A stretch of DNA of 64,000 nucleotides from Sphingomonas sp. PP-F2F-A104-K0414 (GCF_004340945.1 NZ_SLYD01000002.1:1-64000); one strand, 5' to 3'. Shown: positions 41,935-51,105, numbered from the stretch's first letter. The notes: a model not told the origin generated them from the letters alone. Numbers and translations are program-made.

Positions 41935-43338
41935 TCAATCCCCCGTCAAAATCCGATCGACCAGCTGCCCGACACTCGGCACGAAGCCGTTCGAATAGAA
42001 CGGATCCTTCTTGAAATTATACGCCGCGTGCCCCGCGAACATCAGATTCTGGTCGATGTCGCCGCCATGCGCGATGTCCTGCAGCGTCTTCTGGATACAG
42101 AAGCTACGCGGATCGGCCAGCCGTCCGGTCGAGTTCGTCTCGGTATCCGCCCAGCTCGAGAACGAGCATTGCGACAGGCACCCCATGCAGTCCGCCTGGT
42201 CCTTGCGGATCATGCCCTTCTCGGTCGGGCTGACGAACACCAGCGTGTTGTCCGGCGTCTTGAGCGCATCGGTATAGCCCTCGCCGAACCACTGCCGTGC
42301 GCGGAGCAAGTCGTTGCGCGTCACCCAGAAGTTCTTGCCCTTCACGCCGACGTCGAGCTGGAACACGTGGTCGCCCGCCTCCTGCGTCGAGAAGGCGATC
42401 TGGCGCTCGGACCGTGCCTCGAGCGAGCGCAGGAACGGATTGCGCACCGCCGACGAATAGAACCCTGTCGGCGAGAATTTGTGCAGCAGCACGTCGCCGG
42501 GCTCGATCTGAGTCAGCGCGTTCTTCCAGCCCTCGGGGATCGGGCTCTCGCGCGTGAGAAGCGGCCGCGTGCCGAACTGGAACGCGATCGTGCCGAGTTC
42601 CGGATTGTCGATCCAGTCGTTCCAGTCGCGCAGATACCAGACGCCGCCCGCCATCACGATCGGCACGTCGTCGCTGATGCCGCCCTCGCGCATCACGTCG
42701 CGCAGTTCCTTGACGCGCGGATACGGGTCCTGCGGCTTCAACGGGTCCTCGGCGTTCGACAGGCCGTTGTGGCCGCCGGCAAGCCAGGGATCCTCGTACA
42801 CCACCGCGGCCAGCCACTCGGCCGCCTTCGAATAGGCCCGCTTCCACAGCGCGCGGAACGCACGCCCGGAGCTGACGATCGGCAGATAGCTGACGCCGTA
42901 GGACGCGGTGATCTCGGACAGCTTGTACGGCATGCCCGCACCACAGGTGACGCCGGCGACCTTGCCACGCGTGCGCTCCAGGACGCCGTGAAGGATCCGC
43001 TGCGCGCCGCCCATTTCCCACAACACGTTGATATTGATCGCGCCCTTGCCGTCGGCGATCTCGTACGCGCGCTCGACCTGCTGGACGGCGCCTTCGATCG
43101 CGTATTCGACGAGTTCTTCGTGGCGCGCACGTCGCGTCAAGGCTTCGTAGACCTGCGGGATGATTTTGCCGTCGGGATCGTAGCTGTCGGCATTCACGGC
43201 AGAGACCGTGCCGATGCCCCCGGCCGCAGCCCAGGCGCCGGCCGACGCGTGGTTGGTCGCGGCGACGCCCTTGCCGCCCTCAACCAGAGGCCAGACTTCC
43301 CGACCGTTATAGACGATAGGCTTCAGGCCCTTGAACAC
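41935..43338 (-). CDS. Nitronate monooxygenase-like flavoprotein with C-terminal Cys cluster
   Basis: A 467-residue member of the nitropropane dioxygenase/NMO TIM-barrel family, which uses FMN. Family segments are GGKGVAATNHASAGAWAAAGGIGT, KVAGVTCGAGMPYKL, PIVMAGGVWYLRDW and FQFGTRPLLTRES. The C-terminal third carries a cysteine group CMGCLSQC with FCIQKTL, unusual for standard NMO (about 320-380 residues) and suggesting metal or Fe-S binding. The start is a GTG behind GGGAGAGG. It is a known longer alphaproteobacterial branch; the substrate is unknown. Confidence 0.85.
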   Translation of the reverse strand: MFKGLKPIVYNGREVWPLVEGGKGVAATNHASAGAWAAAGGIGTVSAVNADSYDPDGKIIPQVYEALTRRARHEELVEYAIEGAVQQVERAYEIADGKGAININVLWEMGGAQRILHGVLERTRGKVAGVTCGAGMPYKLSEITASYGVSYLPIVSSGRAFRALWKRAYSKAAEWLAAVVYEDPWLAGGHNGLSNAEDPLKPQDPYPRVKELRDVMREGGISDDVPIVMAGGVWYLRDWNDWIDNPELGTIAFQFGTRPLLTRESPIPEGWKNALTQIEPGDVLLHKFSPTGFYSSAVRNPFLRSLEARSERQIAFSTQEAGDHVFQLDVGVKGKNFWVTRNDLLRARQWFGEGYTDALKTPDNTLVFVSPTEKGMIRKDQADCMGCLSQCSFSSWADTETNSTGRLADPRSFCIQKTLQDIAHGGDIDQNLMFAGHAAYNFKKDPFYSNGFVPSVGQLVDRILTGD

Positions 43339-43407
43339 GACGTCACCTCTCCCGGAAAATACGGCCCCCTATATCGCAAGGACGCAGCGCGCGAGCAATA
43401 TTAAGAC

Positions 43408-44556
43408 CTAGGTTAGCATATCGCCCAGCGCACCCGGCCGCCCGAGCGCGTCCTCGTACAGCGCGCGATAGCGAGCGATCATAACCGCTTCGTCGAATTC
43501 CGCCCGCGCCTTGGCCTGGTTCGCAGCACCCACCGAGGCCCGCAGCGCAGGATCGGCCACCAGCGCCTGCAACGCGTCGCGCAACCGAACCTCGTTGGCG
43601 ATGTCGGTCACAAACGGCAGGTTCTCAGGCGCGACCATCCGCTTCAGGTCGCCGACCGGATAGCTCGCGATCGGCAGGCCCGCGGCCATCGCCTCGACCA
43701 CCGAGATCGGAAACTGCTCACTCCGCGACGACACCGCGAGCATGTCGAAATGGCCGATATACCGATACGGCCGATCAAGAAATCCGGGCAGCACCAGCTT
43801 GTCCGCCATCCCCATCGCCGCCGCGGCCTGCAGGATGTTCGCGCGCTCCGGCCCCTCGCCGACGATCACCAGCCGCACCCGCCCCGACACGCCGCCGACC
43901 GCCCGCACCAGCGCGGTCAGGTCCTTCACCTCGCGCAGGCCCGCGAGCGCACCGATCACGATCTCCTTGGCGTTGGGCACGAACCCCGGGATCGCCTTCG
44001 GCTCGGGCTTCTGCGCGTAATAGGCGGTGCCGATCCCGTTGACGATCCGGTGCACGCGCGCGCGCGGCTGCTTCCAGGTATTCAGCGCGATGCCTTCGAG
44101 CACCTCGGAGGGCACCGCCAACGCATGCGCCGCGCTCAGCGCCAGCCGCCGGTAGATGTTGCGCTCGATCTTGAGCCCGGACGCCTCGTCGGCGTTGAAC
44201 CCATCCTCGTGATGGACGAGCGGCGGCGCCCCCTTGCTGAATGCGCGCCGCGCCATCGCCCCGTCGATCGCGCCCCAATTATACGTCAGCACGAGGTCGA
44301 ACCGCCGCATATACTGCGCGATCGCCTCGTACCGCTTGACCGAAGGCTTGCCGGTCAGCGGCGGCGGATTCTGCGCGATCTCGTAGCGAATGCCCTTCGC
44401 TATCGAGTCCCGCGCGCTAAGGGCATCGGGCACCCCCGACACGATGGTATGCCTGGCACGATCCCCAAACGCATTCATCAACCGAACCGCCCGCGCCTCC
44501 TTGCCGCCAAGGTCGAACGAGGAGTGAAGGTGGAGGATGTTCACGGAAGCGGCCAT
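43408..44556 (-). CDS. Glycosyltransferase family 4 (GT-B fold)
   Basis: A 382-residue glycosyltransferase. The N-terminal domain begins VNILHLHSSFDLGGKEARA, the typical acceptor side, and the C-terminal domain has GRVRLVIVGEGPERANI and the donor-binding SRSEQFPISVVEAMAAGLPI (E-x7-E motif). It would add a sugar from a nucleotide donor to a surface polysaccharide or glycolipid. A longer start at 44607 is possible. It stands alone beside the IR-flanked DUF559 gene. Confidence 0.9.
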   Translation of the reverse strand: MAASVNILHLHSSFDLGGKEARAVRLMNAFGDRARHTIVSGVPDALSARDSIAKGIRYEIAQNPPPLTGKPSVKRYEAIAQYMRRFDLVLTYNWGAIDGAMARRAFSKGAPPLVHHEDGFNADEASGLKIERNIYRRLALSAAHALAVPSEVLEGIALNTWKQPRARVHRIVNGIGTAYYAQKPEPKAIPGFVPNAKEIVIGALAGLREVKDLTALVRAVGGVSGRVRLVIVGEGPERANILQAAAAMGMADKLVLPGFLDRPYRYIGHFDMLAVSSRSEQFPISVVEAMAAGLPIASYPVGDLKRMVAPENLPFVTDIANEVRLRDALQALVADPALRASVGAANQAKARAEFDEAVMIARYRALYEDALGRPGALGDMLT

Positions 44557-44671
44557 GCCCGAGCGATGCCGATTTCTGGACGGGGTTTCAAGGTAGGCAG
44601 CAACCATGGAGCCTTAGGAAAGTAGCAGATGAACCCGCGCTATCGCGACCGATGCGCCCTATGGCGGACAC

Positions 44672-44717
44672 TTTCTAGCCCTCTCCCGCCTTCGCGGGAG
44701 AGGGTTGGGTGAGGGTC
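44672..44717. repeat. Left 46-bp inverted repeat of the DUF559 unit
   Basis: A perfect inverse copy of 45102-45147. It begins TTTCTAG and ends GAGGGTC, with a 26-base internal palindrome CCCTCTCCCGCC/TTCGCGGGAGAGGG. It stops five bases before the DUF559 stop codon, with further identity (TTCTTCT) continuing into the stop region. Confidence 0.9.
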
Positions 44718-44722
44718 TTCTT

Positions 44723-45079
44723 CTACTTCGCGGCTCGCGCCAGGAGAGCAACGAGGATCGTTTCCAGAACGCCTTCGCGATTTTCAATGATGTCGCTGTT
44801 CCAGAAGCGGAGCACCTGATACCCCTTCGCCTCCAGAAAGGCGGTGCGGGGTGCGTCGATCTTCGGGTCATGCTGACTGCCGTCGAGTTCGACGATCAGC
44901 ATGGCTTCGAGACAGGTGAAATCGGCCACATAATGGTCACCAATCGTATGCTGCTCGCGGAACTTGAAGCCGCCCAGCCGACGATTGCGCACGGCGAGCC
45001 AGATGATCTGCTCAACATCGGTACGTTCGCGCCGCAGGCGGGCGGCATGGCGACTGATCTGGCGGCGTACCGGATACAT
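44723..45079 (-). CDS. DUF559 endonuclease-like protein (Vsr/PD-(D/E)xK fold)
   Basis: A 118-residue protein of the DUF559 family, which is related to Vsr and other PD-(D/E)xK nucleases. The conserved pattern is visible: Glu23 in TDVEQIIWLAVRNRRLGG, FKFREQHTIG, Asp53 in YVADFTC, Glu64 and Asp66 in IVELDGSQHD with His70, then LRFWNSDIIENREGVLETI. It therefore probably binds a metal and cuts DNA. It lies exactly between two perfect 46-bp inverted repeats (44672-44717 and 45102-45147), and the repeats reach almost to its start and stop. Function of DUF559 proteins is not established. Confidence 0.9.
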   Translation of the reverse strand: MYPVRRQISRHAARLRRERTDVEQIIWLAVRNRRLGGFKFREQHTIGDHYVADFTCLEAMLIVELDGSQHDPKIDAPRTAFLEAKGYQVLRFWNSDIIENREGVLETILVALLARAAK

Positions 45080-45101
45080 CCGACGAGCCTAGAAGAAGAA
45101 A

Positions 45102-45147
45102 GACCCTCACCCAACCCTCTCCCGCGAAGGCGGGAGAGGGCTAGAAA
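45102..45147. repeat. Right 46-bp inverted repeat of the DUF559 unit
   Basis: The perfect inverse of 44672-44717, beginning GACCCTCACC and ending GGGCTAGAAA. Homology continues outside both repeats with small gaps (GCGGAC at 44664-44669 and GTCCGC at 45154-45159), so the whole unit covers about 44664-45159 (496 bp). Confidence 0.9.
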
Positions 45148-45195
45148 TTGAATGTCCGCTTTCCTCCCATCTCCGCCATTCACGCCAAGAGCGTT

Positions 45196-46305
45196 TTACG
45201 TCGCAAATACCCCCTTGCGAATATGCGTGATCCGGCAAGCCAGGTCCGCCTCCCCACTCGCCACCACGTAGAAGTCGCCTGCGTCCGCGATCCCCGTCGT
45301 GAAGACGACGTTGTCGAGGTACATGCTGTCCTTCAGCGGCTCGGTCAGCACGGGGTTGGGTTCCAGCAACGGCGTGTGCTGCGTCGCGATGGTGATCGAC
45401 GGGTCGTCCTTGTCGAGGATCGACCAGTACGTCCGATAGATCCCGACCACGCCAGACGGTTCCACCCCGTGCCACAGCGTCAGCCACCCGCGGTCGGTCA
45501 GGATCGGCGGGGCACCGCCGCCCATCCGCGCGGTCGCGACGGTGGCGGCATGCGGGCGGATACCGGGCTTGTCGTGCGGCTTCCAATGCAGCGCATCGGG
45601 CGAGCGCGACAGGTTGATCGAGGGGCCGCTGCGCCATTCGCTGCCCGGCGGGTAGGCGAAATACAGGTCGCCGAGCGGGCGGGTCTGCGCCCAATACTGC
45701 CCGGCGATCAGGCCCTCGAAGATCAGCATGTCCTTGTTCTGGTGATCGAGCACGATCCCCTCGAGCTGCCAGTCGAGCGCATCGGCGGACGAATACAACG
45801 TCGTCGAATGCCGCTCCGGGCTGACCGAGCAGGTGGTCATCAGATAGCGGTCGCCGACCTTCGAGATCCGCGCATCCTCGACGCCGTAGCATTGGTACGA
45901 GGTGCGCGGCGCGATCGCCTTATCGTAATGCACCGCGACCACCGAGCGGCCCTCGGCATCGAGTTCGACCGGCAGCAGCCACGACAACGACGTCAACGCC
46001 ATCACCTTCCACCCGCCACCGGGGATCAGGAATTTCCGCGGATCCTTCGTATCGACCATCTGCAACGGCCACGCATCGAGCAGGTATGCGCCGTCCTGCC
46101 AGCGGATCGCATGCACGTTGCCGTTCTTGATTGGCTGGCGCAGTGCTTCGGCGACGCGCACCATCAGCAACAGATTGCCGTTCGCCAGCCGCGTCATCCC
46201 CGGATTGAACGCGCCGAGCACATAGGTCTCGGCGCCGACCTTGCCCGCCAGTGGCGAGCGCGACAGGTCGATGTCGGCGGGGGTGAAGACGAGCTGGTCG
46301 AACAT
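45196..46305 (-). CDS. Glycoside hydrolase family 130 (beta-mannoside phosphorylase-type)
   Basis: A 369-residue five-bladed beta-propeller enzyme. The GH130 hallmark GVEDARISKVGDRYLMT is at about residue 140, and blade motifs such as FNPGMTRLANGNLLLMVRVAE and YYDKAIAPRTS-like VHYDKAIAPRTS are present. GH130 enzymes phosphorolyse beta-mannosidic bonds. The gene lies downstream of the DUF559 unit, on the minus strand, and is not linked to other mannan genes here. The substrate is not deduced. Confidence 0.85.
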   Translation of the reverse strand: MFDQLVFTPADIDLSRSPLAGKVGAETYVLGAFNPGMTRLANGNLLLMVRVAEALRQPIKNGNVHAIRWQDGAYLLDAWPLQMVDTKDPRKFLIPGGGWKVMALTSLSWLLPVELDAEGRSVVAVHYDKAIAPRTSYQCYGVEDARISKVGDRYLMTTCSVSPERHSTTLYSSADALDWQLEGIVLDHQNKDMLIFEGLIAGQYWAQTRPLGDLYFAYPPGSEWRSGPSINLSRSPDALHWKPHDKPGIRPHAATVATARMGGGAPPILTDRGWLTLWHGVEPSGVVGIYRTYWSILDKDDPSITIATQHTPLLEPNPVLTEPLKDSMYLDNVVFTTGIADAGDFYVVASGEADLACRITHIRKGVFAT

Positions 46306-46350
46306 GCTGTACTCCTTTAATTTACGTCCGGCGACGTCGCCCCACCTACT

Positions 46351-46435
46351 CCGTCATTCTGACGAAAGTCAGGACCCAGGGTCATCAAGGGTAGTTCGCC
46401 GTTACTTTGGGTCCTGACTTTCGTCAGGATGACGG
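46351..46435. repeat. Paired inverted repeat (REPIN-like), CTGACGAAAGTCAG type
   Basis: A 28-base arm at 46351-46378 (CCGTCATTCTGACGAAAGTC, then AGGACCCA) and its inverse at 46408-46435, with one mismatch. Each arm holds the small palindrome CTGACGAAAGTCAG. It fills the gap between GH130 and SDR genes. Confidence 0.8.
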
Positions 46436-46480
46436 AAAGGGCGCCGCGCTTGCTCCCTCAATGCCCTTCAGTCGGCGCGC

Positions 46481-47239
46481 CTATTCCCCCTCCAGCGCCC
46501 GCGGGACTATCACGATCTGCTGGATCACCGTCCGCGTCGGCTGCGTCAGCACGAACTCCACCCCGACCGCGATGTCCTCTGCGCGCAGCATCTGCTCCGC
46601 CTCGATCATCTGGCGCTGCTTGTCGTCGGGGACGTCCGGATACTGCATGTTGGACCCGACCTTGCCCGGCTCGACCAGCGAGACCTTGATCCCCTTCGGG
46701 CCGACCTCGCGCCGCAGCGCCTCGGCGAACCCGGCGATGCCCGATTTGATGCCGGCATACACGGTCGAGCTGGGCCCGAGGATATGCGCGCTCAGCGAGC
46801 CGATGATGACGATGTCGCTGATCGGCGTCATCCGGTGCGCGGCATGATGCGCGCTGAGCAAATACGCGGTGAAGTCGACCGCGATCGCATAGCGGAGCTC
46901 GTCCTCGCTCATCTGCATCAGACCGCCCGCCGCAACCGCCGCGTTGACGACAGTGATGTCGAAGCCGCCGAGATACGCCTCGCCCGCATCGAAGAACGCA
47001 CGAACCTTGTCGGGATCGGCGAGTTCGGTGATCATCCCGTCGCCCTCGCCGACTTCGCGAATGCGCGCGAGCGCGTCCTGCAGATAGCGCTCGTCGCGGC
47101 CGCAGATGAACACCTTGGCCCCTTCCGCCGCGAGCAGCACCGCGATCGCCCGGCCGATCCCGGTGGTCCCCCCGGTAATGATCGCACGGCGGCCCTTCAG
47201 CGGGCGGACGGTCGTGTGGGCGTCGGAGAGTTCGGTCAT
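46481..47239 (-). CDS. Short-chain dehydrogenase/reductase
   Basis: A 252-residue SDR. The dinucleotide-binding GGTTGIGRAIAVLL is at about residue 25, the NNAG-type motif appears as NAAVAAGG, and the catalytic Ser-Tyr-Lys is in GSLSAHILGPSSTVYAGIKSG. The start is the ATG at 47239 (MTELSDAH); an upstream frame adds 29 residues. It would oxidise or reduce a hydroxy compound with NAD(P). It ends in VIQQIVIVPRALEGE, a common end for this group. Confidence 0.88.
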   Translation of the reverse strand: MTELSDAHTTVRPLKGRRAIITGGTTGIGRAIAVLLAAEGAKVFICGRDERYLQDALARIREVGEGDGMITELADPDKVRAFFDAGEAYLGGFDITVVNAAVAAGGLMQMSEDELRYAIAVDFTAYLLSAHHAAHRMTPISDIVIIGSLSAHILGPSSTVYAGIKSGIAGFAEALRREVGPKGIKVSLVEPGKVGSNMQYPDVPDDKQRQMIEAEQMLRAEDIAVGVEFVLTQPTRTVIQQIVIVPRALEGE

Positions 47240-47294
47240 CAAGTATCCCGGCTTGTCAGCAGATTGCGGGCAGAACACGCCGCGCCGCCCTCCC

Positions 47295-48176
47295 CTAAGC
47301 GCGGATCGCCGCCCCCTCAAGCGCACGCGCCAGCAACCGGTCGATCGGCTCCTGCAGCATCGTCTCGCTCAATGTCGGCGCATGCCCCACGCCCGGCACC
47401 GTCACCAGCTCCGCCCGGTCGAGCGATGCCGCCATCCGCTCCGCCGTCGCCGCCGACAACAGGTCCGATCGCCCGCCGCGGACGATCAGCGTCGGCACGT
47501 CGCGGAGCGAGGCGAGCGCCTGCCACATGTCCGGCCCCGCCTCGTTCCCCGGCACGCGAAACGGCTCGGCGATCTTGAGGTCGTAATCGAGCACGATCCG
47601 CCCCGAACTGTTGAGCCGGTACAGCCGCTTCGCCATCGCCAGCCAATCCTCGATCTGCCAATCGGGATAGACGTCGGCGTTGTTCTCGGAGACGCAGCGC
47701 GCGGCGTGCATCCAGGTCGGGAAGACGCTCGCCTTGCCGACATAGCCACGGATCCGCGACAGCCCCTGCGCATCGATCTCCGGCCCTACATCGTTGAGCA
47801 GCGCCGCCATCATCCGCCCTCTGGAAGGTCCAGCCATGAGCATCGTGACGATCCCACCGAGCGACGTGCCGAACGCTATGTACCGATCGATGCCGAGTTC
47901 GGTCAGCAACGCCTCGACGTCCTGCACGTAGGTCAGCGGCACGTACGACATCGGATCCTTCGCGTACGCACTTTCGCCGCGTCCGCGGAAATCGATCGCA
48001 ATCAGGCGCCAGCGCCCCGCCAGCCTGGCCGCCAGCGCGTCGAAATCGCGCGCATTTCGCGTGAGGCCCGGCATGCAGAGGATCGGCGGCTGACCTTCCT
48101 TGCCCCCTGGATAGTCTCTCGCGTGCAGTCTCAGCCCGTCGTTGGACCACCAATAGAGGTTTTCGTGAGCGGCCAT
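47295..48176 (-). CDS. Alpha/beta hydrolase
   Basis: A 293-residue hydrolase. The oxyanion motif is ILCMPGLTRNARDF, the nucleophile elbow is FGTSLGGIVTM (Ser in G-x-S-x-G) and the catalytic His lies in VPGVGHAPTLSE. The catalytic Asp is plausible in LIVRGGRSDLLS. The start is the ATG at 48176 (MAAHENLYWW). It is a lipase/esterase or haloalkane-type enzyme; the substrate is not deduced. Confidence 0.9.
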   Translation of the reverse strand: MAAHENLYWWSNDGLRLHARDYPGGKEGQPPILCMPGLTRNARDFDALAARLAGRWRLIAIDFRGRGESAYAKDPMSYVPLTYVQDVEALLTELGIDRYIAFGTSLGGIVTMLMAGPSRGRMMAALLNDVGPEIDAQGLSRIRGYVGKASVFPTWMHAARCVSENNADVYPDWQIEDWLAMAKRLYRLNSSGRIVLDYDLKIAEPFRVPGNEAGPDMWQALASLRDVPTLIVRGGRSDLLSAATAERMAASLDRAELVTVPGVGHAPTLSETMLQEPIDRLLARALEGAAIRA

Positions 48177-48213
48177 GGTTGCGTCCTTCGGGTAGCGGCC
48201 ACCATATCGCCGC

Positions 48214-49575
48214 ATGCCTACCCGCCCGCAAGTGTATCGCCCCGAAGCAAAGCTCCTCGACCTTGGTGACGGCTTCTTCGATCCCGTCGCACCCGCCGAC
48301 TTCCCCGAGACCCGGCTGCGCTTCCGCAACGACCGCGCCGCCGCGCAGATCGGCGTCGACACGCTGACCGATGACGAATGGACCCGCCATTTCGGCCGGT
48401 TCGAGCCTTTGCCCGGCACGCTCGCCCAGCCCTTCGCGCTGCGCTATCACGGCCATCAGTTCCGCAACTACAATCCCGATCTCGGCGACGGCCGGGGCTT
48501 CACCTTCGCACAGATGCGCGACGATCGCGGTCGCCTGATGGACCTCGGCACCAAGGGCTCGGGCCAGACCCCATGGAGCCGCGCCGGCGACGGCCGCCTC
48601 ACGCTCAAGGGCGGTGTCCGCGAGATCCTCGCGACCGAAATGCTGGAGGCACTCAACGTCCCCACCTCGCGCACGCTGTCGCTGATCGAGACCGGCGAGC
48701 ACCTCCACCGCGGCGACGAACCCAGCCCGACACGCTCCGCCGTCCTCGTCCGTCTCAACCACAGCCACGTCCGCATCGGCAGTTTCCAGCGCCTCGCCTA
48801 CGAACGCGACGAAGCCGGCCTTCGCAAACTCGTCGGCTACACGCTCCGCAACCTGTACGACGAGGACGGCGACGACCCGGTCCGCCTGCTCGACCTCGTC
48901 GTCGGCCGCACCGCGCGCCTCGCCGCACGCTACATGGCGGCCGGCTTCGTCCACGGCGTGCTCAATTCGGACAACATCAACGTCACCGGCGAGAGCTTCG
49001 ACTACGGCCCGTGGCGCTTCGCCCCGACCTGGGATCCCGCCTTCACCGCCGCCTATTTCGACCACCAAGGGCTCTACGCGTTCGGCCGCCAGCCCGAGGC
49101 GATCCACTGGGACGTGATGCAACTGGCCGTCGCACTCCGCCAGATCGCGGAGAGCGAGCCGCTTGTCGCTGCGCTCGACCAGTTCGGCCCGCGCTATCAA
49201 CCCGAAGTCACGCAGGCGATCCTCTGGCGCCTCGGCGTCCGCTCGCGTGATCCCGACACCGACCGCGACCTCGTCCAGGCCACCGAGCGCGCACTCCGCA
49301 CCTCGGGTGTCGGCATCGACCGGTTCTTCTTCGACGCGTTCGGTAGGGAATTGCCCGACACCTACGCCGAACCCTGGACCGAAGTCCGCGCCGCACTCGC
49401 GTCGTACGAACCCCGCAAAGATCGCTCGCACCCCTATTGGTCGGGCGAACCGTGCAGCATGCTCATCGACGAAGTGGAGGCGATCTGGGCGCCGATCGCC
49501 GAGAACGACGACTGGACGCTGTTGAACGCAAAGGTCGCCGCGATCCGCAACATGGGAGACGCGCTCGCCGAATAA
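48214..49575 (+). CDS. selO: Protein adenylyltransferase SelO (UPF0061)
   Basis: A 453-residue pseudokinase-like enzyme that transfers AMP to protein hydroxyls (known for E. coli YdiU/SelO). Conserved segments are GYHGHQFRNYNPDLGDGRG-like RYHGHQFRNYNPDLGDGRGF, DLGTKGSGQTPWSRAGDGRLT, and the catalytic loop GVLNSDNINVTGESFDYGPW. Length is close to the family (about 480). It is divergent from the hydrolase. A role in redox control is established for the family. Confidence 0.93.
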   Translation: MPTRPQVYRPEAKLLDLGDGFFDPVAPADFPETRLRFRNDRAAAQIGVDTLTDDEWTRHFGRFEPLPGTLAQPFALRYHGHQFRNYNPDLGDGRGFTFAQMRDDRGRLMDLGTKGSGQTPWSRAGDGRLTLKGGVREILATEMLEALNVPTSRTLSLIETGEHLHRGDEPSPTRSAVLVRLNHSHVRIGSFQRLAYERDEAGLRKLVGYTLRNLYDEDGDDPVRLLDLVVGRTARLAARYMAAGFVHGVLNSDNINVTGESFDYGPWRFAPTWDPAFTAAYFDHQGLYAFGRQPEAIHWDVMQLAVALRQIAESEPLVAALDQFGPRYQPEVTQAILWRLGVRSRDPDTDRDLVQATERALRTSGVGIDRFFFDAFGRELPDTYAEPWTEVRAALASYEPRKDRSHPYWSGEPCSMLIDEVEAIWAPIAENDDWTLLNAKVAAIRNMGDALAE

Positions 49576-49611
49576 TTGGAATCATCCCTGATTTGAGGCA
49601 AGAGCAGCGCC

Positions 49612-51024
49612 ATGTCCGACGAGATCATCTCCCACGAACCGGCCACCGGCGCGGTCCTCTGGCGCCATCCGGTCGGCGACGTCGATGCCGAAGTCGCCTG
49701 CGCCCGCGCCGGCTGGTCGAGTTGGGCATCGAAACCGCTCGCCTTCCGGATCGAGACGATGCGGCGTTTCGCCAACATCGTCCGCCAGCGCAACGACGCG
49801 TTCACCGACCTGATCGCGCGCGAAACCGGCAAGCCGATCTGGGAAGCGCGCGGCGAAGTCGAGACGGTCATCGCCAAGGTCGACATCTCGGTCAGCGCCT
49901 ATGCAGATCGCACCGCGCAGCGCCGGCTGGAGGCGACGATGGGGACACGCATCGCAGTCCGTCACAAGCCGCACGGCGTGCTCGCGGTGCTCGGGCCGTA
50001 TAACTTCCCGGCGCACCTGCCCAACGGGCACATCGTCCCCGCGCTGATCGCCGGCAATGCGGTGGTCTTCAAGCCGTCGGAAAAGACACCCGCGGTTGGC
50101 GCCTTCCTCGTCGAGTGCTTCCGCGCCGCTGGCGTGCCCGCGGAGTGCATCCGCCTCGTCATCGGTGGCCCGAACGAAGGCAAGGCACTTGCCGCGCATC
50201 CCGATATCGACGGGCTGCTGTTCACCGGCTCGGCGCGCACCGGTCTCGCACTCAACCGCGCCTTCGCCGACAAGCCCGAGAAGATCCTCGCGCTCGAGAT
50301 GGGCGGCAACAACCCGATCGTCGTCTGGGACACGCCCGACCTGCACACCGCGGCGGTGCTGATCATCCAGTCCGCCTTCACCACCGCGGGCCAGCGCTGT
50401 ACCGCCGCGCGCCGGCTGATCGTCGACACCAGGCTCTACGACCCGCTGATCGCCACGCTCGACAAGATGGTCGGCCGGATCATCGTCGGCGAACCGCACG
50501 CGACCCCCTCCCCATTCATGGGCCCGGTGATCGACAACGAAGCTGCCGACCAGCTCAGCGAGAGCTTCCTCGAACTGCTTACCCGGGGCGGCCGCGCGAT
50601 CCGCCATCTCGAACGTCCTGTCGCGGACCTGCCGTTCCTGAAACCTGCGCTGATCGACGTCACCGACATCGCCGACCGCCCCGACATCGAGCTGTTCGGC
50701 CCGATCCTGCAAATCGTCCGCGTCGACGATTTCGACGCCGCGATCGCCGAAGCGAACAACACGCGCTACGGCCTGTCCGCCTCGCTCATCAGCCAGACAC
50801 CCGCGCTCTACGACCGCTTCTGGGCGAACATCCGCGCCGGCATCGTCAACTGGAACAAGCCGACCAATGGCGCTTCCAGCGGGGCTCCGTTCGGCGGGAT
50901 CGGCTGGTCGGGCAACCACCGCCCAAGTGCTTATTACGCGGCGGATTACTGCGCCTACCCGGTCGTCAGCAGCGAATCCGAAAGCGCGCGTGCGTCGATC
51001 GGCATTGGCCTCAGCGACGGCTGA
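49612..51024 (+). CDS. astD: Succinylglutamate semialdehyde dehydrogenase
   Basis: A 470-residue NAD-dependent aldehyde dehydrogenase. The AstD-type motif LGPYNFPAHLPNGHIVPALI, the catalytic Glu in ALEMGGNNPIVV and the catalytic Cys in TTAGQRCTAARRL are all present. AstD oxidises N-succinylglutamate semialdehyde in the arginine succinyltransferase pathway. No other ast genes are in the window, so the gene may act alone or have partners elsewhere. It has a ribosome site GAGGCAAGAG. Confidence 0.92.
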   Translation: MSDEIISHEPATGAVLWRHPVGDVDAEVACARAGWSSWASKPLAFRIETMRRFANIVRQRNDAFTDLIARETGKPIWEARGEVETVIAKVDISVSAYADRTAQRRLEATMGTRIAVRHKPHGVLAVLGPYNFPAHLPNGHIVPALIAGNAVVFKPSEKTPAVGAFLVECFRAAGVPAECIRLVIGGPNEGKALAAHPDIDGLLFTGSARTGLALNRAFADKPEKILALEMGGNNPIVVWDTPDLHTAAVLIIQSAFTTAGQRCTAARRLIVDTRLYDPLIATLDKMVGRIIVGEPHATPSPFMGPVIDNEAADQLSESFLELLTRGGRAIRHLERPVADLPFLKPALIDVTDIADRPDIELFGPILQIVRVDDFDAAIAEANNTRYGLSASLISQTPALYDRFWANIRAGIVNWNKPTNGASSGAPFGGIGWSGNHRPSAYYAADYCAYPVVSSESESARASIGIGLSDG

Positions 51025-51105
51025 CCGACCACGGAAAGCAATCCTACCCCCCGCCAAAGCATCATTCGGTTGCGGGGCAGCGTGTTGCCGCCCATCTCCG
51101 GTGAC

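Noticed and set aside
44896..45183. A frame crossing the right inverted repeat of the DUF559 unit
   Set aside because: It reads the repeat and the opposite frame of DUF559; no independent evidence.
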